A stretch of 64,000 nucleotides of DNA from JAFCUW01 sp049897565 (GTDB taxonomy: Bacteria > Pseudomonadota > Gammaproteobacteria > Burkholderiales > Burkholderiaceae_D): assembly GCF_049897565.1 (NCBI RefSeq), contig NZ_JAFCWM010000025.1, forward strand, positions 1-64,000, given 5' to 3'. The position numbers and the translations under genes are program-made. The notes under the pieces were generated by a model. The model made no database searches. It was not told the origin of the DNA and was given only the letters and a program-made list of their open reading frames with translations. Below, in pieces: positions 56,636-64,000 of this stretch (within the stretch, counting starts at the first letter, position 1; the number at the start of each line of letters is the position of its first letter).

Positions 56636-57766
56636 CTAGCCGAGGTGGTACATGCCTTTGTCGCCGAACAGGCGGTGCCAGTCCTGCATCTCGCCCATCA
56701 GCAGTTCGGCCAGTTCGCCCAGCCGCTCCTGCATCGCCGCCAGCCCGGCGGGATCGGGCCGATCGAGCCAGCCTTGCAGCCGCACGGCCATCGCGCTGAA
56801 GCTGGCGGCCAGGCGCTCCGATTCTTCCTGCGCGAGAAAGCCGTGCAGCGACGCCGCAAAGGCGGGCACGCCGGTGCAGATGATCGTCAGCAGCGCCGAA
56901 TGCCAGCAGAAGTGGACCAGCACCGCCACCACGGTCAGGCCGAACGCCGCCATCGACAGCGCATGCACGCGGTGGACGATGGCCTGCTCCTGCTGCGCGC
57001 GGATGCAGTGGTAGCGCAGCTGCTGGCCGGCCAGCACGCGCCCGTACGTCAAGGCGCGCGCCGCATACGTTGCCGGCTCCAGCGCGGCGTGAGCGCGCAG
57101 TTGCAGGTACAGCCGCGCGCGGCCGGCGCGCAAGGCGTCGTCCTGCGCGGCGACGCTGGCGTCGGCCGCCTTGCCGTGATGGTTGCGCAGCGCGGCCAGG
57201 TGCGGCGCGTCCGACAGCGGCAGGCCTGGCGCCGCGCTGCCGTCTTCGCGCGCCTGGCGCGCATGCAGCGAATCGGGATGGGTCGCCGCGGTGATCGGCA
57301 GGCAGCGCAAAAATTCGACGTGGAAGCGCAGCGCCATCCAGCGGCCGTGCCAGTTGGTGCGGTGCGCGCTGCGAAACGTCAGCAGCAGCACCACCAGCAT
57401 CACCAGTTCGGCCAGCACCAGCAGGTTGAGCACCAGGTGATTGTCGCTGGCGGCCACGCCGCAGGCGGCGAACAGCACCGCAAAAGCGGCGCAGGCGTAC
57501 AGCAAGGTGTAGGCGTCGCGCGCGCAGCCGCCGACGTGGCTCGCTTCACGGTCGGCGTGGTCGAGCGCAACGTTCATCGGCTCGAGCACGGCAGGGCCGA
57601 CCAGGTGGGCCAGTTGCTGCGCCGCCACCGCGTCGCTGCCGGCGGCCGGCAGCGCGCGCGGCTGCCAGCCGGCCAGCAGGATGCGGTTGCGCAGAAAGCC
57701 GCGCAAACGTCCGGCGCTGTGGCAGCGGATCGTCGCCGCTGGACTCGGTATGGCAGTCGATGACAT
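56636..57766 (-). CDS. SLATT-like multi-TM protein of the TIR operon
   Basis: A 376-residue protein with two TM pairs: YTLLYACAAFAVLFAACGVA and LVLNLLVLAELVMLVVLLL near residues 73-115, then HALSMAAFGLTVVAVLVHFC and ALLTIICTGVPAFAASLHGF near residues 260-310. Between them WHGRWMALRFHVEFLRCLP resembles the R..aE.LR helix of SLATT domains. The N-terminus is cytoplasmic and unrecognised; there is no SLOG domain. It lies between the TIR gene and the SLOG-SLATT gene. It may be a partner pore subunit; the SLATT call is by motif resemblance. Confidence 0.6.
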   Translation of the reverse strand: MSSTAIPSPAATIRCHSAGRLRGFLRNRILLAGWQPRALPAAGSDAVAAQQLAHLVGPAVLEPMNVALDHADREASHVGGCARDAYTLLYACAAFAVLFAACGVAASDNHLVLNLLVLAELVMLVVLLLTFRSAHRTNWHGRWMALRFHVEFLRCLPITAATHPDSLHARQAREDGSAAPGLPLSDAPHLAALRNHHGKAADASVAAQDDALRAGRARLYLQLRAHAALEPATYAARALTYGRVLAGQQLRYHCIRAQQEQAIVHRVHALSMAAFGLTVVAVLVHFCWHSALLTIICTGVPAFAASLHGFLAQEESERLAASFSAMAVRLQGWLDRPDPAGLAAMQERLGELAELLMGEMQDWHRLFGDKGMYHLG

Positions 57767-57823
57767 CAAGGTTCCCTGGGGTGCGCGGCCGTCCGCGGCC
57801 GCCATTGCGGTAAATGGAAACGT

Positions 57824-58513
57824 TCAGGGCAGCGCGACCTTGCAGCGCGCGAGGAACTGCTTGCGTTCGGCATCGTCGTCGATTTCCAGCGCCAGCGTCG
57901 CCGCCAGTTGCTGCGCGCCGGCCGCGCCGGCTGCCGCGCGCCGCACCAGGTGCCGGGCGATCGGCCCGACCACGTGGGCCAGCAGCGCTTCCAGCCTGGC
58001 GAGCACCTGCGGCTCGATCGGGGCAACCGTCGCTGTCGGCGCCTGCAGCGGCGCCGAGGCGGCAAGTGGAACGACGACGCGTGGCGCGATCGTTTTCGGC
58101 GGCTCGGCCGGCGCTTCGAGCAGCACGGCGATGCAGTCCTGCAGCTGGCCGAGGTGCACATCGAGTTCGCCGTCGAGCGCGTCGAGCCAGTGCTGGGTAC
58201 TGATGAAGTATTCGAGGCTTTTCGACAGCGGCACGTTCTCGATGCGAAACGGCAGCACGTGCAGGCCCTTGCTGACGGCGCGCTCGACTTCGCGGCGCAC
58301 CTGCGGCGACGAGTTCGAGCTCGACGAGAACACCAGCACCAGCACGCGCGCGGTGTCCATCGCGTTGATGATCGCTTCGGCCCAGTCTTCGGACGGGCGG
58401 ATGTCGCGCGGCGCCACCCAGCAGCGGGTGCCGGCCGCTTCGAGCTTGTGGCAGATCGCGTCGGCAAACACCTTGTCGACGTGCGAGTGGCTGAGGAATA
58501 CGTCGTGCGCCAT
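57824..58513 (-). CDS. TIR-domain protein
   Basis: A 229-residue protein. Residues 1-120 form a TIR domain: DVFLSHSHVDKVFADAICHK, CWVAPRDIRPSEDWAEAI and SSPQVRREVERAVSKGLHVL. Glu75 aligns with the catalytic Glu of NAD-cleaving TIRs (SARM1 Glu642 style), so it may consume NAD or make a cyclic ADP-ribose signal. Residues about 160-229 carry a small conserved-looking helical tail (LARLEALLAHVVGPIARHLV). The start ATG 58513 is 5 bp after the sensor gene; the frame extends upstream but inside that gene. Confidence 0.85.
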   Translation of the reverse strand: MAHDVFLSHSHVDKVFADAICHKLEAAGTRCWVAPRDIRPSEDWAEAIINAMDTARVLVLVFSSSSNSSPQVRREVERAVSKGLHVLPFRIENVPLSKSLEYFISTQHWLDALDGELDVHLGQLQDCIAVLLEAPAEPPKTIAPRVVVPLAASAPLQAPTATVAPIEPQVLARLEALLAHVVGPIARHLVRRAAAGAAGAQQLAATLALEIDDDAERKQFLARCKVALP

Positions 58514-58518
58514 GTCGG

Positions 58519-59391
58519 TCAGGCCGCCAGCAGCGTCATCGCTTTTTCGAGGCTGCGGCGCATCCGGTTGAAGGCGTTGCCGAGCACCGCGATTTCGTCG
58601 TTGCCGCGGATGGCGAAGGCTTCGGCATCGGTGTGGCCGGCGCTGACGGCATCGGCGATGCGGGCGATTCTGCCCATCGGGCGCAGCAGCATCTTGTAGA
58701 TGATCAGGTTCACCACCAGCAGGATGGCGGCGAAGGTGGCCAGCATGCCGCCCATGATCAGGCGCAGCGCGCGCGCCGCTTCTTCCAGCGGCACCTGCAG
58801 CGGCACCGAGACGATCTGGCTGCCGACGATTTCGTTGTGCTTCCAGCCGAAGCCGTTGGCGTCGCCGTACAGCGCGCGCATGCTGGCCGGCGCCGCCGCC
58901 GGCGTGCTGTGGCAGGCCAGGCACTGCGCATCCTTGATCTGGATCGGCCGCGCCAGGAATAGCGACTGGCCGGACGGAGTCGAGCGTTCGCCGACCATCT
59001 CCTTCAGCTCCGGATGGTCGCGCAGGTTGCGCACCACGTCCGCTTCCCATTCGACCACGCGGTCGCGCGGGTTGGTCGGGTTCAGCGTCGCTTCCTTGTA
59101 GCTGTAGTTCTTGTACGTCTCCTGCAGCTTGGCGAAGCTTTGGGTGGCCGCGTACGACGGCACCGACTGCGGCAGGAAGTCTTTCTCCAGGCGCGCCGCC
59201 AGCAGCGGCTTGATCTCGTTGCTGGTGTAGCTGCGCGCGGCCATCGCCGCTTCCATCATCAGGCTGGCGTGGCTGAGCACCTCGCGCTTGGCGTTTTCCT
59301 GCAACACCTGGTTGGTCAGGTAGCCCGTCAGCGCCAGGCCCGCGCCGAAGGCCGTCACCAGCGCGAGGTTAAGTTTGATCAGCAATTTCAT
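58519..59391 (-). CDS. Haem-binding (Tll0287-like/DUF3365) HAMP sensor
   Basis: A 290-residue membrane sensor: TM1 (about 7-29), an extracytoplasmic DUF3365/Tll0287-like domain with a CLACH motif (Cys157, Cys160, His161) for covalent c-type haem, TM2 (about 210-235), then a HAMP linker (LLRPMGRIARIADAVSAGHT) and a short helical end. No output kinase or methyl-accepting domain follows; the protein stops after HAMP, 5 bp before the TIR gene. It would sense redox state or a gas and pass it to a partner, here probably the TIR protein. First gene of the operon. Confidence 0.8.
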   Translation of the reverse strand: MKLLIKLNLALVTAFGAGLALTGYLTNQVLQENAKREVLSHASLMMEAAMAARSYTSNEIKPLLAARLEKDFLPQSVPSYAATQSFAKLQETYKNYSYKEATLNPTNPRDRVVEWEADVVRNLRDHPELKEMVGERSTPSGQSLFLARPIQIKDAQCLACHSTPAAAPASMRALYGDANGFGWKHNEIVGSQIVSVPLQVPLEEAARALRLIMGGMLATFAAILLVVNLIIYKMLLRPMGRIARIADAVSAGHTDAEAFAIRGNDEIAVLGNAFNRMRRSLEKAMTLLAA

Positions 59392-59450
59392 CGGGGTCTC
59401 AGGTAGATTGCCGGGGCGGCCGTGTCGGCGTGGCCGAAGCGATTCGGAGC

Positions 59451-59478
59451 GTAACATTAGATTATGAATAGTAACATT
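59451..59478. promoter_or_regulatory. Direct repeat GTAACATT in divergent promoter region
   Basis: GTAACATT occurs at 59451-59458 and 59471-59478, 20 bp apart (two helical turns), in the A/T-rich 220-bp gap between the haem sensor operon and the divergent DUF1439 gene. Could be a regulator site. Confidence 0.35.
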
Positions 59479-59611
59479 TCAATAAAGAAATCGACAATTT
59501 TTTCTGATAACGCAGACAACTTTGTGACCAAAATGGCGCGCGGCGTCGCTTAAGCGGCCTGATGTGCTACGATTTTTCCACGACACACGCGCGCGCAGCG
59601 AGGACGACACG

Positions 59612-60184
59612 ATGAGGAACTTTCAACACGGTGGATGGGGGCGGCGCTGCAGCGACGGCGCGGCATTGGCGATGTGCCTGATGCTGGCCTCGTGCGCCAG
59701 CCTGATCGGCCCGCGCGCAGTCGAAATCCCGCTGCAAAAGCTGCAGCACGGCATCGAGCGGCGCTTCCCGCTGAACAACCGGGTGCTCGAATTGCTCGAC
59801 ATCCGGCTCAGCCGGCCGCAACTGTCGCTGCCCGGCGCCGACCGCGTCGCGCTCGGTGTGGAAGCGGTTGTCGCGCCGCCGTTCACCGGCCAGGCGTGGA
59901 TCGGCAGCCTGGCGCTGTCGGGCCGGCTGTACCTCGACGCCCAGCGCGGCGCGGTGCTGATGGACGAGACGCGCGTCGATCGCTTCGTCATCGACGGCAT
60001 GGACGAGGCGCGCCAGCGCCAGCTTGCCAAGGTGGCCGGCGTGCTGGTTGGCAAAGTGGTGCGCGAGGTGCCGGTCTACACCTTCCGCCTGGAAGACCTG
60101 CGCTACGCCGGCGTGCAGTTCGTGCCGACCCGGATCACTACGACGCCGAGCGCGCTGGTGGTGACGATGGAGCCGCTGCGCTGA
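59612..60184 (+). CDS. DUF1439 lipoprotein
   Basis: A 190-residue lipoprotein: lipobox LASC at the end of the signal peptide (about residues 20-32), then IPLQKLQHGIERRFPLNNRV, a DUF1439 hallmark, and a barrel-like C-terminal half (VYTFRLEDLRYAGVQFVPTR). Members are envelope lipoproteins related to E. coli YceB, of unknown function. ATG 59612 fits the lipoprotein signal; the ATG 48 bp earlier would place extra charged residues before it. Divergent from the haem/TIR operon. Confidence 0.8.
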   Translation: MRNFQHGGWGRRCSDGAALAMCLMLASCASLIGPRAVEIPLQKLQHGIERRFPLNNRVLELLDIRLSRPQLSLPGADRVALGVEAVVAPPFTGQAWIGSLALSGRLYLDAQRGAVLMDETRVDRFVIDGMDEARQRQLAKVAGVLVGKVVREVPVYTFRLEDLRYAGVQFVPTRITTTPSALVVTMEPLR

Positions 60185-60465
60185 TGCGCAATCCTGCTAT
60201 GATTTGCGAGTGGGAATTCATTACGGTTTGTAAAGCGATTTTGCGGCCGGCGCGGTCGCTGTTGGCGCATTGCGACAGCGCTTGAACTAGGCCGAACGCG
60301 TCATTGCAGAGGCCGTGTATTCGGCGTAACTTGTATTTTTACGGAGCCCTTGCCGCGTCAAGGTCCGTTAAACGGCCTGCTTGAGCAATCTCATGCCTGG
60401 TGAAATTCCACTGAAGTAATCTTGCTGTACACCACGTAGGGCCTGCTGCTTGCTAAGGGGGAATC

Positions 60466-60672
60466 TTGGGAACCGTACAAGAGAGTTTGCCGGAAAAGGA
60501 TGCGAGCGCCGAAGCGCCCGCCGCGCCGTCGCTGTTGCCGGTACGTTCGCGCCAGAGCCTGCCGCCGAAGGGATCTTGCTGGTACTGCGAGAAGCCGCTC
60601 GACAGCGTGCGCCGTTTCTGCGGCAAGGAGTGCGCCGACGGTTTCGACGAAGAAGCCGCGTTCACCGGCTGA
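60466..60672 (+). CDS. Small zinc-ribbon-like protein
   Basis: A 68-residue protein with CWYC and CGKEC, two cysteine pairs 13 residues apart, the spacing of a small treble-clef or zinc-ribbon (GSCWYCEKPLDSVRRFCGKE). The start is TTG at 60466, supported by a strong AAGGGGG ribosome site just before it; no in-frame ATG gives a full protein. The N-terminal 35 residues are Ser/Pro/Ala-rich and disordered. Role unknown. It converges on the Hpt gene. Confidence 0.65.
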   Translation: MGTVQESLPEKDASAEAPAAPSLLPVRSRQSLPPKGSCWYCEKPLDSVRRFCGKECADGFDEEAAFTG

Positions 60673-60683
60673 CCGGCCACCGC

Positions 60684-61319
60684 TTATCCTCCCGCTGCTG
60701 CCGTCCCTGCGCCACCACCCTGCCTGAGCGCCTCGAGCGCGCCCTCGAAATCGAACTCGTTGGCCGCCAGCGCCACCTCGCAAAAGCGCGCATGGCCGAG
60801 CGCCGCCGCCAGTCCCGTCCCTGACTGCTCCAGCAAATCGACCGCCGCGCCGTCGCCGTTGGCCAGCAGTTCGGCCAGTTGCGCCACCAGCAAAAGGTCC
60901 GACGGCAACGCCGCCGCCGCCGCGGGCGCGGCCTGCACCGCTTTGCCGCCCAGCAGCCGGTCGATCGCCGGCAGCAATGCGCCCAGCGCGGCGCCGACCG
61001 CATCGAGCTCGGCGGCAGTGGCGCGGTCGCCCTTGCGCAGCGCCAGTTCCAGCAGGCCCGCATGGCGGTGCAGCACGTGCGCGCTGATCATGCCGGCGGC
61101 GCCTTTCAGGGTGTGGGCCAGGCGATGCGCCAGGCGCAGGTCGCCGCTGTCGAGGGCGCTGGCGATCGGCGCAACGCTGGCGTCGTAATCGCCCGCAAAA
61201 CGGCGCAGCATGCGGGCGAACAGCGCGCGGTCGCCCATCACGCGGGCCAGGCCGTCGGCGACGTCGAGAACGCTGGGGTCGTGGTGGATTTCCGGCGGGA
61301 GCGAATTTGCTGTTGTCAT
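60684..61319 (-). CDS. Hpt-domain protein
   Basis: A 211-residue protein with one N-terminal Hpt (histidine phosphotransfer) four-helix bundle: LRLAHRLAHTLKGAAGMISA, with the phosphoacceptor His in AHTLKG (about residue 68-70). The C-terminal part (about 125-211) is Ala-rich helix without a catalytic motif. It should relay phosphate between a hybrid kinase and a response regulator encoded elsewhere, since neither is adjacent. Confidence 0.82.
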   Translation of the reverse strand: MTTANSLPPEIHHDPSVLDVADGLARVMGDRALFARMLRRFAGDYDASVAPIASALDSGDLRLAHRLAHTLKGAAGMISAHVLHRHAGLLELALRKGDRATAAELDAVGAALGALLPAIDRLLGGKAVQAAPAAAAALPSDLLLVAQLAELLANGDGAAVDLLEQSGTGLAAALGHARFCEVALAANEFDFEGALEALRQGGGAGTAAAGG

Positions 61320-61343
61320 GCCGCTAACGATAGCAGATCGCCG

Positions 61344-62339
61344 TTACTTGGTCGTAAATGACCAGTTTTTCGTCGCCCGGCTGCCATTGACGGCGCCGAT
61401 AAAGCTGACGTCGTATGTCGTCGTCGCCTTGAGCGGGTCGAGCGGCACGATGGCGGCGGCGGAAGCGGCCGTTTGCGCGTCGACATCGTGCTGCAGCAGC
61501 CGTGTTTCGAGCACGGCGCCGCCGCGCGGACGCACCGTGAAAGTTCCCACGGTCACCTTGGCGGTGATGTCGGCGTGCACGCTGATCGGATAGCCCACTT
61601 CGTTCTTGCCCGGCACCGGATCGGGCTGCTCGTAGTCGCTGAAGAAGTTGGTCGTCACGCCAGTCTGGTCGGCGAACGGCCACGTGACCAGGTTGCCGTT
61701 GCCAATGCCGGTGCCGTAGCCTTCGTTGGCGGTAAAGTTGGCGGTGAAGTAGGTATAGTTGCGCGCGGTGGTGCCGGAACCCGTGCCGACTGCCTTGAAC
61801 GACGGCTCGAAGATGACGAAGCGGTGGTAAATCGCCGTGATGAGTTCGTCCACCATGTAAAAGCCCGAATTGTTGGTGGTCGCCGAGATGACCTCGCCAT
61901 ACGCATAGCTCCGGGTCTGGTCGAAGTTATAGCCGGCCGTGTTCAGGCGATTCAGGATCTTCACGCCCGTGAAGCCCAGCTTGCCGGCCACCTCGTCGTG
62001 GGTGATCTCGTCGTTCAGGCGCTGGTAATCGGAGTGCGCCTGGGCGGCGCGGTCGATCAGCGTGTTCTGCGTCATGACCGGCATGCCGATCTGGCCGCGC
62101 CGGTAGTTGATCCAGTTGCGCCCGTCGATTGCCACGTTGCCGACCGACGCGGGGGCGCCCGCTTGCGGCGGCGTCGGCGTCGGCGTAGTCGGCGGCAGGA
62201 CGATCGGCGCCGGCGAGGCGACGACCGGGGCCGGCGCGGCAGGCGTCGGCGTGCTGCTTGAGCCGCCGCCGCAGGCAGCCAGCGCCCATGCGGTGGCCAG
62301 GGCGGCCAGGAGGGTGGTGGAACGGTTCGGAGTAGTCAT
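61344..62339 (-). CDS. CAP-domain lipoprotein
   Basis: A 331-residue exported lipoprotein (lipobox LAAC at about residues 20-23, then a Ser/Thr/Pro linker). Residues about 75-240 form a CAP/SCP domain: INYRRGQIGMPVMTQNTLID, AQAHSDYQRLNDEITHDE and TGVKILNRL, YAYGEVIS. The last ~80 residues look like an Ig-like or Big domain (IVPLDPLKATTTYDVSFIGA). Bacterial CAP lipoproteins are surface or periplasmic and of uncertain role. Confidence 0.82.
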   Translation of the reverse strand: MTTPNRSTTLLAALATAWALAACGGGSSSTPTPAAPAPVVASPAPIVLPPTTPTPTPPQAGAPASVGNVAIDGRNWINYRRGQIGMPVMTQNTLIDRAAQAHSDYQRLNDEITHDEVAGKLGFTGVKILNRLNTAGYNFDQTRSYAYGEVISATTNNSGFYMVDELITAIYHRFVIFEPSFKAVGTGSGTTARNYTYFTANFTANEGYGTGIGNGNLVTWPFADQTGVTTNFFSDYEQPDPVPGKNEVGYPISVHADITAKVTVGTFTVRPRGGAVLETRLLQHDVDAQTAASAAAIVPLDPLKATTTYDVSFIGAVNGSRATKNWSFTTK

Positions 62340-62485
62340 GATGATTTTCGCTAGCAGGTTATTCCTGTGATCGTCAGATTCTAGGGGATATTGAGAATTG
62401 GTGAGATTTGCTTGAAAGCAGGCCGCGCCGCCATTTCCGGGCTGCGCTGTAAAATAGATAATTCATCTTTCCACCGAGCGAGCAT

Positions 62486-63265
62486 TTGAAACCTACCCGC
62501 CAACAGCGCATGGCGCGCGCCAAGTTCGCATTGCCCAGTTCGGTGACCTTGCTGTCGATCGCCTGCGGCTTCGGCAGCATCGTGCTGTCGGTCGACAATG
62601 CCCACGTCGGCGACCCGGCCGGCTTCCGGATGGCGGCGATCCTGCTGGTGCTCGCCGGCATCTTCGACGCCCTCGACGGCTTTGTCGCGCGCGCCACCGG
62701 TACCTCGTCCGAGTTCGGCATGCAGCTCGATTCGATCGCCGACGTCATGAATTTCGGCTGCGCGCCGGGCTTGCTGCTGTACTGCTACGGCTTCGTCCAA
62801 CTGGGCCAGGGCCAGCCCACGCTGCTGCGCATGGGCGGCGTTGCCTGCTTCATTTTCCTCGCCTGCGGCGCGCTGCGCTTAGCGCGCTTCAACGTCAGCG
62901 TCGGCCGCACCGACCCGCGTTACTTCGTCGGCATGCCGATCACCGCCGGCGCGGCCTGCGTCGCCTCGGTGGTGATCGCCTGGCCGGCGCCGCTGACGAG
63001 CAACTTGCAGGCCTACCTGCTGATGGCGCTGATGGTTGCGGTCGGCACGTTGATGGTGTCGACGGTGCGCTTTCCCAGTTCCAAGCAGCCGAAAAGCACC
63101 ATGCTGTGGGTCGCGCTGGCCGTCAACCTGGCATTGCTGGCCTGGCTGCAGACGCGCTACTTCGCGTTGTTTTTTGTTGTGTATGTGAGTGTGACGCTAC
63201 TGCTCAATATCGCTTGGCATCAAGGCTGGCGCGGGGTGCCGGCGCCGGTAGTGTACGAAGACTGA
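62486..63265 (+). CDS. pssA: CDP-diacylglycerol-serine O-phosphatidyltransferase
   Basis: A 259-residue inner-membrane enzyme making phosphatidylserine. The CDP-alcohol phosphotransferase signature DG-x2-AR-x8-G-x3-D-x3-D is complete in DGFVARATGTSSEFGMQLDS plus IAD. Several TM helices follow (CFIFLACGALRLARFNVSVG, TAGAACVASVVIAWPAP). The start is TTG 62486 (LKPTRQQRM) with a GAGCGAGC purine patch; ATG 62510 is the alternative and would trim eight residues. Confidence 0.93.
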   Translation: MKPTRQQRMARAKFALPSSVTLLSIACGFGSIVLSVDNAHVGDPAGFRMAAILLVLAGIFDALDGFVARATGTSSEFGMQLDSIADVMNFGCAPGLLLYCYGFVQLGQGQPTLLRMGGVACFIFLACGALRLARFNVSVGRTDPRYFVGMPITAGAACVASVVIAWPAPLTSNLQAYLLMALMVAVGTLMVSTVRFPSSKQPKSTMLWVALAVNLALLAWLQTRYFALFFVVYVSVTLLLNIAWHQGWRGVPAPVVYED

Positions 63266-63286
63266 CTTTTACAAGGTTTGCATGGT

Positions 63287-63598
63287 TCACGCAAACTTGT
63301 CCAGCATCGCCGCCAGCCTGCTGGCGCTGGCCTGCGCTGCCGCAAGGTCCTGCGCGTTCTCGCTCTGGTTGACGATGCTGTTCGTCAGCAGCTGGACAAA
63401 GGAACGGTCCAGCGCCTTGCGCGCGGCCGCCATTTGCTGGGCCACCGCATCGCAGTCGGACGGCTGCGCCGCCTGGGCAATCAATTTCTGTACGCCGCGC
63501 AGCTGGCCCTCGATGCGCGCCAGCCGGTTCAGCAGGTCCTTCTTTTGCACCGCGCTCAGCGCCGTGCCGTCGACTATCTTCAGCGCGCTGTCAGACAT
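63287..63598 (-). CDS. CsoR/FrmR/RcnR-family transcriptional repressor
   Basis: A 103-residue all-helical repressor of the DUF156 family: LLNRLARIEGQLRGVQKLI, SDCDAVAQQMAAARKALDRS and FVQLLTNSIV. The conserved Cys in SDCDAV is the metal or aldehyde sensor. Without His at the CsoR ligand positions visible, a FrmR-like (formaldehyde) or atypical role is possible. It lies 12 bp upstream of nothing obvious on its own strand; the neighbouring aldo/keto reductase gene ends before it. Confidence 0.85.
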   Translation of the reverse strand: MSDSALKIVDGTALSAVQKKDLLNRLARIEGQLRGVQKLIAQAAQPSDCDAVAQQMAAARKALDRSFVQLLTNSIVNQSENAQDLAAAQASASRLAAMLDKFA

Positions 63599-63610
63599 GC
63601 AAGCTCCACG

Positions 63611-64000
63611 TCAAGCCACCTCGTGGGACCGGGCCGCACGAAGAATTGTAAACCAATCCGTACGGCTGAGCACAAAGGCGGTGCCGGCCACGGCGACCCG
63701 GATCGCCTCGATGCGGCCGCTGCCGGTCAGGGGAATCGGCCGGCTTGGCAGTTGCATAATCCAGCCGAACACCACGCTGGCGAACGGCTGCTCGATGCGG
63801 TCGGCGATCTGCTTGATCACCAGCCGCAGGTTTTCGGCGTCGCCATCGGTGCCGTTGAACAGGCGCCCGCCGGCCAGCGGCGACCACACCATCGGCGCCA
63901 CAGCCAGGTCTTGCAGGCCGTCGAAGGTCTGGTCGAACATCGGCGCCACGTGCATCGGTGAAAACTCGACCTGGTTGGTCGACAAGGTGATGCGGCGATT
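63611..64000 (-). CDS. Aldo/keto reductase (partial, N-terminus outside window)
   Basis: Only the C-terminal ~129 residues are in the window; the frame is open to base 64000. TNQVEFSPMHVAPMFDQTFD, VAPMVWSPLAGGRLFNGTDG and the terminal GSGRIEAIRVAVAGTAFVLS are the NADPH-binding (SPLAGG, TGSGRIEAI) signatures of the aldo/keto reductase barrel. The substrate cannot be told. It is followed by the CsoR-type repressor gene, so a shared aldehyde or metal response is possible. Confidence 0.9.
   Translation of the reverse strand, partial: NRRITLSTNQVEFSPMHVAPMFDQTFDGLQDLAVAPMVWSPLAGGRLFNGTDGDAENLRLVIKQIADRIEQPFASVVFGWIMQLPSRPIPLTGSGRIEAIRVAVAGTAFVLSRTDWFTILRAARSHEVA

Noticed and set aside
54835..56799. 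A 654-codon plus-strand frame opposite the SLOG-SLATT gene
   Set aside because: Low-complexity Arg/Ala/Gln-rich shadow; the minus-strand gene has SLOG motifs and TM helices.

Overview
The window is chromosomal DNA of a GC-rich betaproteobacterium. The gene content and the layout around the replication origin suggest the family Oxalobacteraceae (a Massilia/Duganella/Janthinobacterium type), but that assignment is inference from gene order and protein style, not from a search. The origin core is dnaA-dnaN-gyrB on the minus strand, divergent from rpmH-rnpA-yidD-yidC on the plus strand, with the probable oriC in the roughly 450 bases between dnaA and rpmH.

Layout. 1-2900: the end of an IS66-family element, a decayed gene with two frameshifts, and an orphan type VI secretion amidase effector with its immunity protein. 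3000-16300: an L,D-transpeptidase, a WYL regulator / small protein / twin-AAA ATPase operon, Sel1- and ankyrin-repeat proteins, a GIY-YIG-like protein, and a 1140-residue RecB-like nuclease / DEDD nuclease / SF1 helicase. 16500-18400: a TonB-like protein with a long 75-bp-repeat coiled coil. 18600-26000: a complete Wadjet (jetABCD / mksFEBG) plasmid-defence operon whose four genes overlap by ATGA, preceded on the same strand by an unrecognised 588-residue protein. 26100-28350: a Phd/RelE-type toxin-antitoxin pair with a palindromic operator, a group II intron remnant behind its terminator, a BLUF photoreceptor and a fragment of an SMP-30-like gene. 28360-43160: the origin core, a DUF2339/DUF3999 envelope pair and mnmE. 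43400-49200: a thiamine operon thiC-thiS-thiG-thiD-thiE plus a DadA-like oxidoreductase, under a TPP riboswitch with a visible Shine-Dalgarno-sequestering hairpin.

49300-64000: transposase and GAF-domain debris; a diguanylate cyclase; a five-gene ECF sigma / anti-sigma operon with exported NTF2-like, DUF305 and beta-propeller proteins; then the most striking locus, a four-gene minus-strand operon (54877-59391) encoding a membrane c-type-haem/HAMP sensor, a TIR-domain protein, a multi-TM SLATT-like protein and a SLOG-SLATT protein. It looks like a TIR-to-SLOG signalling system in the style of Thoeris, but with membrane-pore effectors and a redox/haem input. The window closes with a DUF1439 lipoprotein, an Hpt protein, a CAP-domain lipoprotein, pssA, a CsoR/FrmR-type repressor and a truncated aldo/keto reductase.

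Most of the non-core genes flanking the origin fall into defence, toxin-antitoxin, inter-bacterial competition or regulatory classes, so the core replication genes sit between two accessory, defence-rich blocks. No tRNA, rRNA or CRISPR array was seen.
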